Made by a program: the position numbers and the translations under genes | In this document: one piece after another, positions 27,019-36,156 of the stretch | Numbering within the stretch: the stretch's first letter is position 1 | Layout of the letters: every line of letters starts with the position of its first letter | Assembly: GCF_000011485.1 (NCBI RefSeq) | Contig: NC_005071.1 | Coordinates: forward strand, 1,119,347-1,183,346 | Source: Prochlorococcus marinus str. MIT 9313 | GTDB lineage: Bacteria; Cyanobacteriota; Cyanobacteriia; PCC-6307; Cyanobiaceae | Direction: 5' to 3' | Length of the DNA: 64,000 nucleotides | Notes under the pieces: model-generated | The model's database searches: none | Told to the model about the DNA's origin: nothing | The model's input: the letters and a program-made list of their open reading frames with translations, nothing else

Positions 27019-28179
27019 ATGAACAAAAACAATTTGCCTGAGGAGGTGTCTCACTGCGCTCACTCCATAGCCCCCGAAAAGGTTGTTAGGGGAGAAAGGG
27101 CGTGGGAAGAAAGCCATCAACTCATTGCCTCGATTTGCCGCTCACCTTTACTGCTTGGACGCAGCATCGCCACGGCTGAGTTACGCCAGGGATTACTCAA
27201 CAACCTCAGGGACCTTGGACTCAACACAGTTTCTGCTGAGCTCAAGCACGATTGCTGCGAGATGGATCTCAAGCGGATCAATGCTCTTGCCTTGTACAAC
27301 TCCTGCGACGGTGTGATTGCCGCAGGTGGGGGCAAGGTGCTAGATGCCGGGAAGCTTTTGGCCCATCGGCTAAGCATCCCATGCATCACAGTTCCACTGA
27401 GTGCAGCCACCTGTGCCGGTTGGACCGCCCTCGCCAATATCTATTCACCAACAGGTGCTTTTCAACGCGATCAAGTTCTGGCTCGATGTCCACATCTGAT
27501 GATCTTTGATCATGGTCTCGTGCGTCAGGCTCCTCCCAGGACTCTCGCAAGCGGCATCGCAGATGCAATCGCCAAATGGTACGAAGCGTCTGTCAGCAAT
27601 GGCTCCAGCAACGATGGCTTAATTCAACAAGCTGTGCAGATGGCAAGGGTCTTGCGCGATCAGCTGCTGCTTGATGGGCCTGAAGCGCTGAAAGATCAAA
27701 ACAGCCTGGCCTGGATCAGGGTTGCCGAAGCCTGCGCACTAACTGCAGGGCTGATCGGAGGGATTGGCGGTTCTCGCTGCCGTACTGCCGCTGCCCACGC
27801 GGTACACAACGCACTCACGCAATTAAAAGATTGCCATGAGGTCCTTCATGGAGAAAAGGTGGGTTACGGGATTCTCGTACAGTTGCGTCTTGAGGAGATT
27901 ATTGGAGGCCATCAACTGGCCGGACAAGCAAGGCGACAGCTGATTCCATTCCTCAAAGGACTTGATCTGCCTGTAAATCTTGAGGATCTGGGCCTATCGA
28001 ATTTGAGTCTTCACGAGCTGCATGAGGTCTGCCAATTCGCCTGTCAAAAAGGCTCTGACCTATACCAACTGCCGTTTCCCGTCAATTCCAACGCCCTACT
28101 CGAAGCACTCCTCGGCGCTAGCGACAATGGCCCGGTCCCAGTCGAATCCACAGTCACCAAGCGAATAGCAGCCTCTTGA
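27019..28179 (+). CDS. iron-containing alcohol dehydrogenase, glycerol-dehydrogenase-like
   Basis: 386 residues from ATG 27019; the frame is open further into clpC, but that part is antilogous. The NAD-binding motif is VIAAGGGKVLDAGKLLAHRL, followed by the family block TVPLSAATCAGWTALANIYS. The metal site is recognisable as GIADAIAKWYEA (Asp), HAVHNAL (His) and CHEVLHGEKVGYG (His). This is the GldA-type branch, which oxidises glycerol or a related polyol. The true substrate in this phototroph is unknown. It overlaps or abuts the next gene (TTGA at 28176-28179), so the three genes 27019-29740 look like one transcriptional unit after clpC. Confidence 0.85.
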   Translation: MNKNNLPEEVSHCAHSIAPEKVVRGERAWEESHQLIASICRSPLLLGRSIATAELRQGLLNNLRDLGLNTVSAELKHDCCEMDLKRINALALYNSCDGVIAAGGGKVLDAGKLLAHRLSIPCITVPLSAATCAGWTALANIYSPTGAFQRDQVLARCPHLMIFDHGLVRQAPPRTLASGIADAIAKWYEASVSNGSSNDGLIQQAVQMARVLRDQLLLDGPEALKDQNSLAWIRVAEACALTAGLIGGIGGSRCRTAAAHAVHNALTQLKDCHEVLHGEKVGYGILVQLRLEEIIGGHQLAGQARRQLIPFLKGLDLPVNLEDLGLSNLSLHELHEVCQFACQKGSDLYQLPFPVNSNALLEALLGASDNGPVPVESTVTKRIAAS

Positions 28180-28193
28180 ACCTCAAAACTGGA

Positions 28194-29093
28194 ATGGCAG
28201 CCCAAACAATCGCCTCGTCAGAGACCCTTTTACGTCAGCTCACACCACAACTTCTGGATCCATTAGCCCGTGACCTGGCCAATCAAGTTCAGTGGTGGTC
28301 TTTACCGGGGCTTGTCCCATGCTCGACCTCAGAGCCTGAGTCCTACCCAGTAGCCATTACTGGCGAGGGGGCTCCAGTGCTTCTGCTGCATGGGTTTGAT
28401 AGCAGCTTCCTTGAATTCCGACGCCTAGCTCCGTTATTAAGCCCTCACCATCAGCTTGTGATTCCGGATTTGTATGGTTTTGGCTTCACTCCCCGTCCCC
28501 CTGCCGCTGACTATGGACAAGAGGCGCTCATCCGTCACCTCGATGAACTGCTAGCCCATCTGCCCTCTAATTCTCCAGTGGGAGTCATCGGAGCATCAAT
28601 GGGAGGTGCTATTGCCATGGAGCTTGCTAGACGTCATCCAAAACAAATCAACCGCTTGCTCTTACTTTCGCCTGCAGGATTAACAGGACGGCCAAAACCT
28701 ATCCCTCCAGGCCTAGATCAACTGGGCGCATGGATCCTTAGTCAACCGGCCGTGCGACGCAGCATCTGCCGCCAAGCCTTCGCTGATCCCAAAAACTCTG
28801 TCGGAGATGCTGAGGAACAAATCGCTTCCCTTCATCTACAGGTATCAGGCTGGAGGAGATCACTAGCTGCCTTTGCCCGCAGTGGAGGGATCGCCAATTG
28901 CGGAACACCGCTACCCCAGCAACCACTTCATGTGATCTGGGGTGCCAACGACCGTATTTTAAATGGACCTCAGAGACGGGAAGCCCTCACCCTGCTGGGA
29001 TCTCAAGTGGAAGAACTTGACAACTGCGGCCATTTACCACATCTCGACCATCCCAAGATTGTCGCCCAATGCTGGCTTCAAGCTTTGTCCTAG
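28194..29093 (+). CDS. alpha/beta-fold hydrolase
   Basis: 299 residues from ATG 28194; a TTG at 28176 overlapping the previous stop would add six. The oxyanion-loop motif is VLLLHGFDSSFLEFRRLAP, and the nucleophile elbow is GVIGASMGGAIAMELARRHP. The acid is in VIWGANDRIL and the base in LDNCGHLPHLDHP, so the triad is complete. There is no signal peptide. The family covers esterases, haloperoxidases and C-C hydrolases, and the substrate cannot be told. It is tightly placed between the dehydrogenase-like gene and the DUF2993 gene. Confidence 0.85.
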   Translation: MAAQTIASSETLLRQLTPQLLDPLARDLANQVQWWSLPGLVPCSTSEPESYPVAITGEGAPVLLLHGFDSSFLEFRRLAPLLSPHHQLVIPDLYGFGFTPRPPAADYGQEALIRHLDELLAHLPSNSPVGVIGASMGGAIAMELARRHPKQINRLLLLSPAGLTGRPKPIPPGLDQLGAWILSQPAVRRSICRQAFADPKNSVGDAEEQIASLHLQVSGWRRSLAAFARSGGIANCGTPLPQQPLHVIWGANDRILNGPQRREALTLLGSQVEELDNCGHLPHLDHPKIVAQCWLQALS

Positions 29094-29095
29094 CC

Positions 29096-29740
29096 ATGGG
29101 AGATCCTTCATCCACCACCACCAGTACCGGCCCTTTATTGCAACTCCTCGCCAATGGTCTAAAGATTTGGGTCCGCCGACAATGCGATGCCGTTGGTGAA
29201 CTGAAGCTGGAACTGCACGGATCTGCTCTGGAGCTCTTTAGAGGTCGTCTTTCAGGAGTCAGTCTCATGGCCAAGGAGGTGATCTTTCAAGGCCTGCCAT
29301 TGCATTACGCCGAATTAAAAAGCGGCCCCCTCAGGCTGAACATGAACCTCGGCAAATCAGCCCAGGCTGTGACTCTCGAGCAAAGCTTCGATCTTCAGGG
29401 AACTGTATCAATCACGGACAAAGACCTCAATCAGGTCCTGCTATCAGATCCATGGAGATGGCTTGGCGATTGGCTAGCAGAAGAGCTCATTGGCATAACG
29501 CCTCTTGGAGGACTTCAAATCAACAACGACACCTTGGAATTACAGGCTCCAGTGATTGGTCAACAAGAACCGGCAAGGCGACGTTTTCTAATCAGAGCGG
29601 ATCAAGGAACCGTGCTGATTAGACACCAGGATGTGGATTTAGAAGCTTCACTACCCATGGACCCTGCTATTCACATTGAAGAAGCCGTTCTGAACGGTGG
29701 ACAACTTCACCTCAAGGGTCGCGCATCAGTAACACCCTGA
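29096..29740 (+). CDS. DUF2993 (LmeA-like) lipid-binding protein
   Basis: About 214 residues from ATG 29096, two bases after the preceding stop; an ATG at 29069 overlapping that gene would add nine. The family pattern is visible in ELHGSALELFRGRLSGVSLM, FQGLPLHYAELKSGPL and the central GTVSITDKDLNQVLLSDPWR, followed by beta strands. There is no clear signal peptide. DUF2993 proteins are tubular lipid-binding (BPI/SMP-like) folds, and cyanobacteria carry several of unknown role. It converges with cdsA with 5 bases between stops. Confidence 0.78.
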   Translation: MGDPSSTTTSTGPLLQLLANGLKIWVRRQCDAVGELKLELHGSALELFRGRLSGVSLMAKEVIFQGLPLHYAELKSGPLRLNMNLGKSAQAVTLEQSFDLQGTVSITDKDLNQVLLSDPWRWLGDWLAEELIGITPLGGLQINNDTLELQAPVIGQQEPARRRFLIRADQGTVLIRHQDVDLEASLPMDPAIHIEEAVLNGGQLHLKGRASVTP

Positions 29741-29745
29741 TCGCA

Positions 29746-30666
29746 TTAACTCATGACAGGCAGGATCAGCGTTACTGCGTAATACACCACTGCAGGAGTG
29801 AAGAGATAGCTATCAATGCGATCAAGGATGCCGCCATGACCAGGCAGCGCATCACCAGAATCCTTAAGACCCGCATCTCGTTTCATCATCGACTCGATCA
29901 GGTCTCCAACCAGCGCAAATAATGCAACCAAAACTCCAAGCACCACGCCCAGCAAAAACCCCAATGGCCAAGCCAAAAGTTCACCGGCAACTGCCCCTAT
30001 AGTCATTGCGCAAAACAGGCCTCCGACAGCACCTTCCACAGTCTTGCCAGGCGAAATAGAAGATAAAGGTAGACGTCCAAAACGACGTCCCAATTCATAA
30101 GAGCCAATATCACTAGCGACGATCATCAGGCAAGCCACCAAAGTGATCGCCATCCCAGAAGTCAACCAGCCTGCACACCAGCCAGGAAGCTGACCCAGCC
30201 CAGGAGCAAGATCGATAGCACTCAAATTACGCAATCGCAACCAATGACTGGGTAAAAACCCCAAGTAAAACAACCCAAAGATCGAGGCGGCGATGTCGGC
30301 AATGGATCCGGTGATCGGCTGAAGCAACAACCAACCGCAAATGGCGGCGCCAGAAAGAGGCAGCACTGCTGCAGCAAGATCAGATGGCAACCCGCCAACC
30401 ACTCCCCACTGTGTACTGATCAGCAACAACTGACAGGCCACAAGAGTCGTTTTCGTCGCCGGCCTGATTCCGGTGAACTTCGCCATGCGGAAAAACTCAA
30501 GCAAAGCAAGGTGCACGATTACACCCAAACCAACCGTGAACCACCAACCCCCTAAAGCAACCACCACCAAACCGAAAGCTCCAGCAGCCAGGCCACTGAT
30601 AATCCGCTGGCTGGAAGATCCGGCTGCAACCAATCTCCATCGAAAGGCCTCTGCTATCACGCCCAC
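29746..30666 (-). CDS. cdsA: phosphatidate cytidylyltransferase
   Basis: 306 residues starting at GTG 30666. It has about eight transmembrane helices. The C-terminal signature is complete: SDIGSYELGRRFGR, SPGKTVEGAVGGLF and ALVGDLIESMMKRDAGLKDS, followed by LPGHGGILDRIDS. It makes CDP-diacylglycerol from phosphatidate and CTP, the precursor of phosphatidylglycerol, in the membrane. It lies 13 bases after the PLP decarboxylase gene and is probably co-transcribed with it. Confidence 0.94.
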   Translation of the reverse strand: MGVIAEAFRWRLVAAGSSSQRIISGLAAGAFGLVVVALGGWWFTVGLGVIVHLALLEFFRMAKFTGIRPATKTTLVACQLLLISTQWGVVGGLPSDLAAAVLPLSGAAICGWLLLQPITGSIADIAASIFGLFYLGFLPSHWLRLRNLSAIDLAPGLGQLPGWCAGWLTSGMAITLVACLMIVASDIGSYELGRRFGRLPLSSISPGKTVEGAVGGLFCAMTIGAVAGELLAWPLGFLLGVVLGVLVALFALVGDLIESMMKRDAGLKDSGDALPGHGGILDRIDSYLFTPAVVYYAVTLILPVMS

Positions 30667-30679
30667 ACCATTGATGGTC

Positions 30680-32080
30680 TTACAAGGCCATAACTTTTAC
30701 CGTACCAGCGATCTGATCGGGCCAAAGGTTCTGCTGCTCTAAAAGCCAGTCCACACGTCTGTGATCCAGCTTCTCACCCGGCACTAGCAAGGGAATCCCT
30801 GGAGGATAGGGACAGATTAACTCCGCCGCGACTCTCCCTACCGCATCAGCAATCGACACTCTCCGACTTTGAGCGCGCCAAGCCAAGCCACAAGCCATTG
30901 CTGGTGCTGTGATGCGCGGCAGTGGCGGGGGCGTAAAGACTGGCAAAGGTAGGCCCTTACCTTGGGCCGCAAGGAGTCCCCGCCAGCGACGATGCATCAA
31001 CCTGACCAATCCACGCTGAGGCGCCAAGCCAAGACAGAACGTTAGGCAGCCTGGTTCTGGAAGTTCGCCCACCAGCCCCCTGGCCATCAGCCAAGCATCT
31101 GCTTCAAGTCCGCTGATACCCTCTGCAGCGGTGTGCAAAATCAGCCGCAAGGGATCCTGGTTTTCAAGCAAAGGCAATCCCAACTGACGAAGTTGAACCG
31201 CCAATTCGCGAGCATCCTTGAGGCGCGTTCCCAGCTTGTGCAAGCCTGCAGGCTTGCACAAGTCACTCAGCGACGCTTCACAAGAAGCCAGCAAGAGTGC
31301 GCTTGGACTGGTAGTTTGCAACCAGCCGAGACTGCGCTCGACAGCTTTGGGATCAACGCGATCCCCTTGACTCCAAAGCACTGCCGTCTGAGTCAAACCG
31401 GCAGCAGATTTGTGCAATGAGTGAACGATTAAGTCAGCACCTGCTGTGATCGCAGAATCAGGTAAAGATGCATCCACCCGACTGGCGAAATGAGCACCAT
31501 GAGCCTCATCCACTAATACCGGCCAACCCCGAGAATGAAGCTCAACAACCATGGGCTTGAGATCTGTCGCATAGCCCTGATAAGTGGGATGCACCAACAC
31601 AGCTGCAGCGATCTCAACACCAGCGATAGGAAGTTCATTCAAAACGTCCTTCAACCAAGGTCCATCAGGGGGAAGCACATGACCCCGATCAACCATGAAA
31701 GGCAGGTCAAACAAGACAGGCGTGAGATCGCCCAAAACACAAGCCTGAATGAGACTGCGATGGACATTGCGAGGCATCAACACAGCCTGACCAGGCCTTG
31801 CTATTGCCAAGAGAGCAGCCTGCAAGAGGCCTGTCGCGCCATTGACGCCATACCAACCCCGCTCAGCCCCGATAGCAATCGCTGCCTGCCTTTGACTCTC
31901 TGCCACCGCCCCCTGCTGCATCAATGGCCCACCCAACTCAGGAAGTTCCGGCAGATCCCAGATGCCAGCTCGATGGCGCAACATTGCACGCAGATCATCA
32001 GGCAAGCCAGCCCCACGACCATGAGCGGGAAGATGCAACCTGCGACCACGGTCGCGAGTCAACAGGGGAAGAAAGCCCAT
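30680..32080 (-). CDS. Orn/Lys/Arg decarboxylase-like PLP enzyme
   Basis: 466 residues from ATG 32080. It is a fold-type I enzyme of the short, cyanobacterial/Bacillus SpeA-YaaO branch. Near the N-terminus, GDLRAMLRHRAGIWDLPELP and ERGWYGVNGATGLLQAALLA bind PLP phosphate. The Asp is in PVLVDEAHGAHFAS and the Schiff-base lysine in LIVHSLHKSAAGLTQ. The C-terminal Orn/Lys/Arg decarboxylase domain ends AELICPYPPGIPLLVPGE. It probably makes a polyamine or diamine (agmatine or cadaverine), with substrate undecided. It is divergent from the UbiB-like gene. Confidence 0.88.
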   Translation of the reverse strand: MGFLPLLTRDRGRRLHLPAHGRGAGLPDDLRAMLRHRAGIWDLPELPELGGPLMQQGAVAESQRQAAIAIGAERGWYGVNGATGLLQAALLAIARPGQAVLMPRNVHRSLIQACVLGDLTPVLFDLPFMVDRGHVLPPDGPWLKDVLNELPIAGVEIAAAVLVHPTYQGYATDLKPMVVELHSRGWPVLVDEAHGAHFASRVDASLPDSAITAGADLIVHSLHKSAAGLTQTAVLWSQGDRVDPKAVERSLGWLQTTSPSALLLASCEASLSDLCKPAGLHKLGTRLKDARELAVQLRQLGLPLLENQDPLRLILHTAAEGISGLEADAWLMARGLVGELPEPGCLTFCLGLAPQRGLVRLMHRRWRGLLAAQGKGLPLPVFTPPPLPRITAPAMACGLAWRAQSRRVSIADAVGRVAAELICPYPPGIPLLVPGEKLDHRRVDWLLEQQNLWPDQIAGTVKVMAL

Positions 32081-32181
32081 GAAGGTGAATCGCCGTTTCT
32101 AAAGTCTGATGATCAACGTGCCCGGGCGGTCTGTTGAACAGCTCCAATCCATCGTCCGCTTCAGCATCCCGCAAAGCACCG

Positions 32182-33828
32182 ATGCGTTACGACGCCAATC
32201 AGGATCTGCTCTGGTTGCTAACCAGGCCCTGGGTGTGGATACCTCGATTGATTCATGTGCTCACCTCACTGCTCACACTGGCGGTGGGAGTGCTGGCTCA
32301 GGGCTCTAACAACGACGAAGAGGCACAAAAAAGGCTCGCAAAAAAACTGCTAATCACCCTCACCAACCTCGGGCCTTGCTTTATCAAGGTGGGCCAAGCC
32401 CTTTCCACCCGACCAGACCTAATCAAGCGTGAATGGCTCGAGGAACTCACCAGCCTCCAAGACAATTTGCCCGCCTTCAACCATGCCACGGCCCTCGCCA
32501 CGTTGGCAGAAGATCTTGGGGCTCCAGCTAGTCAACTCTTTGAAGAGTTTCCTAGCCAACCAATTGCTGCAGCCAGCCTGGGCCAGGTCTACAAAGCTCG
32601 CCTACACCGCAATCAATGGGTAGCCGTGAAAGTACAACGTCCTCAACTGGCGTTCATCTTGCGCCGCGATCTCGTCATTATCCGCCTGCTCGGCGTGCTG
32701 TCAGCACCAGTGCTCCCGCTCAACCTGGGCTTTGGACTAGGCAACATCATTGATGAATTCGGTCGCAGCCTATTTGAGGAGATTGATTACGAACAAGAAG
32801 CTAACAATGCTGAACGATTTGCGGCTCTTTTCGCCAAAGACCCAACGGTGACGGTCCCAAGGGTGGAGCGATTGTTGTCATCCCGCCGTGTACTAACCAC
32901 AAGCTGGATCGAGGGCACGAAGCTCCGAGACCGCAAGGAGTTAAAAGCCCAACTTCTTAATCCAACAGCACTGATCAGGACCGCCGTCATCAGCGGTCTT
33001 CAACAACTTTTTGAGTTCGGCTATTTCCATGCTGATCCTCACCCAGGCAACATTTTTGCCCTCAGTGGTCAAAGCAAAAAGATGGGTCATCTTGCCTACT
33101 GCGATTTCGGCATGATGGATTCAATTAGTGATGACGATCGTCTCACTCTTACTGGAGCAGTAGTTCACCTAATCAACAACGATTTTAATGCGCTAGCTAA
33201 AGACTTTCAAAAACTGGGCTTCCTTAGTCTAACAAGTGATCTAACAACAATCATACCGGCACTAGAAGAAGTACTTGGTGGCTCTCTTGGTGAATCAGTG
33301 GAGTCCTTCAACTTCAAGGCAATCACCGATCGTTTCTCAGAACTGATGTTCGATTACCCCTTCAGAGTCCCGGCGAGATTTGCCTTGATCATCCGAGCTG
33401 TTGTTAGTCAAGAAGGTCTTGCATTAAGGCTAGATCCAGACTTCAAGATCATCGCAATTGCCTACCCATATGTGGCCAAACGTCTACTGGCAGGAGACTC
33501 AATGGAGATGCGAGAGAAACTGTTGGAGGTGATTTTTGATAATAATGGGCACCTGCGCCTGGAGCGAATTGAAAGTTTACTGAAAGTGATAAGCCAAGAC
33601 GCTGTAGCACCAGATGCAGAACTAATCCCTGTAGCAGGAGCAGGCCTAAAACTGCTACTTGGCCCAGATGGATCCACTTTGCGTAGTCGTCTACTGATGA
33701 CATTGATCAAAGACGAGCGTTTATGCGCATCTGATATAAAGGCCTTAATGAGCCTGCTAAGGCGAACCTTCAGCCCTCGCAAGATCGCAAATGGCATGCT
33801 GCAAACCCTTACTCCACGAACCACCTAA
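32182..33828 (+). CDS. ABC1/UbiB/AarF atypical kinase
   Basis: About 548 residues from ATG 32182; a TTG at 32134 would add sixteen. The ABC1 signature is present: an N-terminal KxGQ-like motif in GPCFIKVGQALSTRPDL, an Ala-rich loop AAASLGQVYKARL instead of a Gly-rich loop, the lysine in VAVKVQRP, and GYFHADPHPGNIF with DFGMMD. A hydrophobic stretch near the start (LIHVLTSLLTLAVGVLA) suggests membrane association. In cyanobacteria and plastids such proteins act in prenylquinone and plastoglobule lipid metabolism. Several paralogues are usual, and the exact role here is unknown. Confidence 0.9.
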   Translation: MRYDANQDLLWLLTRPWVWIPRLIHVLTSLLTLAVGVLAQGSNNDEEAQKRLAKKLLITLTNLGPCFIKVGQALSTRPDLIKREWLEELTSLQDNLPAFNHATALATLAEDLGAPASQLFEEFPSQPIAAASLGQVYKARLHRNQWVAVKVQRPQLAFILRRDLVIIRLLGVLSAPVLPLNLGFGLGNIIDEFGRSLFEEIDYEQEANNAERFAALFAKDPTVTVPRVERLLSSRRVLTTSWIEGTKLRDRKELKAQLLNPTALIRTAVISGLQQLFEFGYFHADPHPGNIFALSGQSKKMGHLAYCDFGMMDSISDDDRLTLTGAVVHLINNDFNALAKDFQKLGFLSLTSDLTTIIPALEEVLGGSLGESVESFNFKAITDRFSELMFDYPFRVPARFALIIRAVVSQEGLALRLDPDFKIIAIAYPYVAKRLLAGDSMEMREKLLEVIFDNNGHLRLERIESLLKVISQDAVAPDAELIPVAGAGLKLLLGPDGSTLRSRLLMTLIKDERLCASDIKALMSLLRRTFSPRKIANGMLQTLTPRTT

Positions 33829-34110
33829 ATATGGGCATAAAGAATAACAATCGATAGGGGGAAAGAAACTACTCCACAATACAAGTCTCTGCTATTCATC
33901 AATGCTCTGATTCCACAATAGCCATCTGTCGATTAGCACAAAGATTTAGCAATAATCCAACTAAGTTATATTCATTCCATACTAAACAGATAATGACAAA
34001 GGGAAGAGAATATGCAACTGATACGGACGAGAGTGGGGATAAATTAATCCAGGAATAATCCCTAAACCTTAGCTTTGGTTGTCGACTCTCAGAAAACTAA
34101 AAAGCAAGTT

Positions 34111-35073
34111 TCAAACCGCCATATAAGCCTCAAGTTCAAACGAAGAGGTTCGCATCAACGCCAAGCCTTCCCTCTCCAGACGGCGTGTTCGATCGCGACT
34201 CATTCCTAAAGTCTTAGCAATCCCGGTGAGGTTCATCGGCTCCCCTCCGTCGATTCCATAACGCATCCGCAGCACACGACCCTGCAGCTCGGGCAACTTT
34301 TCTAGCAAGGTACGTAAATCGCCTTTCATGCAATCCACTTCCACCTTCTCACTCGGTAACTCCTCTTCCCCGGCAAGCAACTCAAGCAACTCCGTTTCAT
34401 CCCCATCTCCCACCTTCATCTCCAAACTCATCGGCTGACGGGCACGGCACATCAGATCCTTCACCTCCTCCTCGGGCAACTCCACAAACTCTGCAAGTTC
34501 GCTCACTGTTGGCGTGCGCCCCATCTCCTGACTTAATTCTCGCTGGCCTTTCTTGAGCTTGTTCAGCATCTCCGTGATATGGATCGGCAGACGGATCGTC
34601 CGGCTCTTCTCCGCAATCGCACGCGTGATCCCCTGACGAATCCACCAATACGCATAGGTCGAAAACTTGTAGCCACGGGTTGGGTCGAACTTCTCTACTC
34701 CCCTCACCAAGCCGATCGTTCCCTCTTGGATCAAATCAAGTAGCTCCATATTCCGTTTGGTGTACTTCTTGGCAACACTCACCACTAAGCGCAGGTTCGC
34801 AGACACCATCCGCTCCTTCGCACGTCGTCCGCTCTGCAACTTCTTCTTGAGCTGCAACTCACTCAAGCCAGCTGCCTTCGCTAGCTCTTTACGACTCGCT
34901 GGCTCACCTGTTTGACCTTCCAGTTCAGACTCAAGCTGCTCTAAAGACATCAACTCCTGCACCTGACGACCCAGCGTGATCTCCTGCTCATGGCTCAGCA
35001 GCGGCACTCGACCGATATCGCGCAGGTACGAACGCACCAGGTCGACATCTGAAAGCACCGCCAAGGGAGCCAT
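34111..35073 (-). CDS. group 2 RNA polymerase sigma-70 factor
   Basis: 320 residues from ATG 35073 (MAPLAVLSDVDLVRSYLRDI); the longer frame to 35127 adds unlikely residues. Region 1.2 is YLRDIGRVPLLSHEQEI. Region 2 is NLRLVVSVAKKYTKRNMELLDLIQEG, then FDPTRGYKFSTYAYWWIRQGITRAI. Region 3 follows, and region 4.2 has the helix-turn-helix in NLTGIAKTLGMSRDRTRRLE. It lacks the region 1.1 and large spacer of the primary sigma. Cyanobacterial group 2 sigmas tune expression in stress, light or circadian rhythm. No regulator or anti-sigma gene is adjacent. Confidence 0.92.
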   Translation of the reverse strand: MAPLAVLSDVDLVRSYLRDIGRVPLLSHEQEITLGRQVQELMSLEQLESELEGQTGEPASRKELAKAAGLSELQLKKKLQSGRRAKERMVSANLRLVVSVAKKYTKRNMELLDLIQEGTIGLVRGVEKFDPTRGYKFSTYAYWWIRQGITRAIAEKSRTIRLPIHITEMLNKLKKGQRELSQEMGRTPTVSELAEFVELPEEEVKDLMCRARQPMSLEMKVGDGDETELLELLAGEEELPSEKVEVDCMKGDLRTLLEKLPELQGRVLRMRYGIDGGEPMNLTGIAKTLGMSRDRTRRLEREGLALMRTSSFELEAYMAV

Positions 35074-35388
35074 ACTGAATAACGAAACAACCAGGTTTCC
35101 TAATTTACCATCGTTTGCCAAGAACAAATCAATGCCTTGCGGACGAATTCCACTCCATTGCCAAAATGAAGAAGGCTTTAAAATCGAGAATTAACGTTTT
35201 ATCTTCAAGCGCCATCAATAGAGACAGTCTGTTGATGCGCCAAGCACTTGCAAATCCTTATCTATAATGATGCCCTCGAAAACCTCACCACATCTTCCAA
35301 AACACTCTTCCAACTATTAAATGTTTGGAGATGGATATGGTGCAGCTGGGTCTCGACGCCCGCTGAAAGCCATGCTGACAACATTGGC
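35074..35388. other. intergenic, divergent promoters
   Basis: Spacer between the divergent sigma factor and pseudouridine synthase genes, taking the conserved start codons. The open frame upstream of 35389 is an in-frame extension without homology. Promoters for both genes must lie here, but no box could be assigned. Confidence 0.5.
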
Positions 35389-36123
35389 ATGAAGCAACAA
35401 AGACTACAAAAGCTAATTGCAGCGTCAGGACTCTGCTCCCGGCGCCATGCAGAGCAACTCCTCCTGCAAGAGCGGGTAACGTTGAATGGCCATCTTGCCA
35501 AACTTGGCGACAAGGCCGATCCAGAGCTTGACAAGATCTCTGTAGATGGGCGTGTGCTCAATTCCAACACCGAAACAAGAGTGTTGCTGTTCAACAAACC
35601 TGCGGGGGTTATCACTAGTTGTCATGATCCCCACGGGCGAGTGACTGTCTTCAGCATGCTGCCCGACAAACTATGCAAGGGTCTTCATCCTGTAGGCAGA
35701 CTTGATGCCGATAGCCGAGGAGCTCTGCTAATCACCAACCAAGGAGAGCTCACGCTGCGATTGACCCATCCACGCTATGCACATGACAAGACTTACCAAG
35801 TCTTGGTGGAAGGTAAACCCTCAGCCCTAGTGCTCTCAAGCTGGCGACATGGCGTCATGCTTGATGGGAAAACAACCTTGCCCGCTGAACTAGAACTTTT
35901 GCAATCACACCCAAGCCAAAGCCTTTTGAAGGTTGTTCTAAGGGAAGGCCGCAACCGACAAATCCGTCGCGTAGCCGAACAACTAGGTCACCCCGTATTA
36001 GACCTTCAACGCACTGCGATTGCAAATGTTGCCCTAAACGCATTACCAGAAGGGTGCTGGCGAGCTCTTGACGAGAGAGAATGGACTCCCTTACTGAAAA
36101 TCACCAAGCCCTCAATGTGTTGA
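35389..36123 (+). CDS. rRNA pseudouridine synthase, RsuA/RluB family
   Basis: 244 residues from ATG 35389, where the conserved S4 domain begins (KQQRLQKLIAASGLCSRRHA, ERVTLNGHLAKLGDKAD). The open frame further upstream is non-conserved. The catalytic motif is HPVGRLDADSRGALLITNQG, with the active Asp. The family C-terminus REGRNRQIRRVAEQLGHPV is intact. It converts a specific uridine of ribosomal RNA to pseudouridine. Whether it is a 16S (RsuA) or 23S (RluB) enzyme cannot be decided. The RodZ-like gene follows after 33 bases. Confidence 0.9.
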   Translation: MKQQRLQKLIAASGLCSRRHAEQLLLQERVTLNGHLAKLGDKADPELDKISVDGRVLNSNTETRVLLFNKPAGVITSCHDPHGRVTVFSMLPDKLCKGLHPVGRLDADSRGALLITNQGELTLRLTHPRYAHDKTYQVLVEGKPSALVLSSWRHGVMLDGKTTLPAELELLQSHPSQSLLKVVLREGRNRQIRRVAEQLGHPVLDLQRTAIANVALNALPEGCWRALDEREWTPLLKITKPSMC

Positions 36124-36156
36124 TGAGCTTGCTAAAGCCATCAAATTGAAACGCCG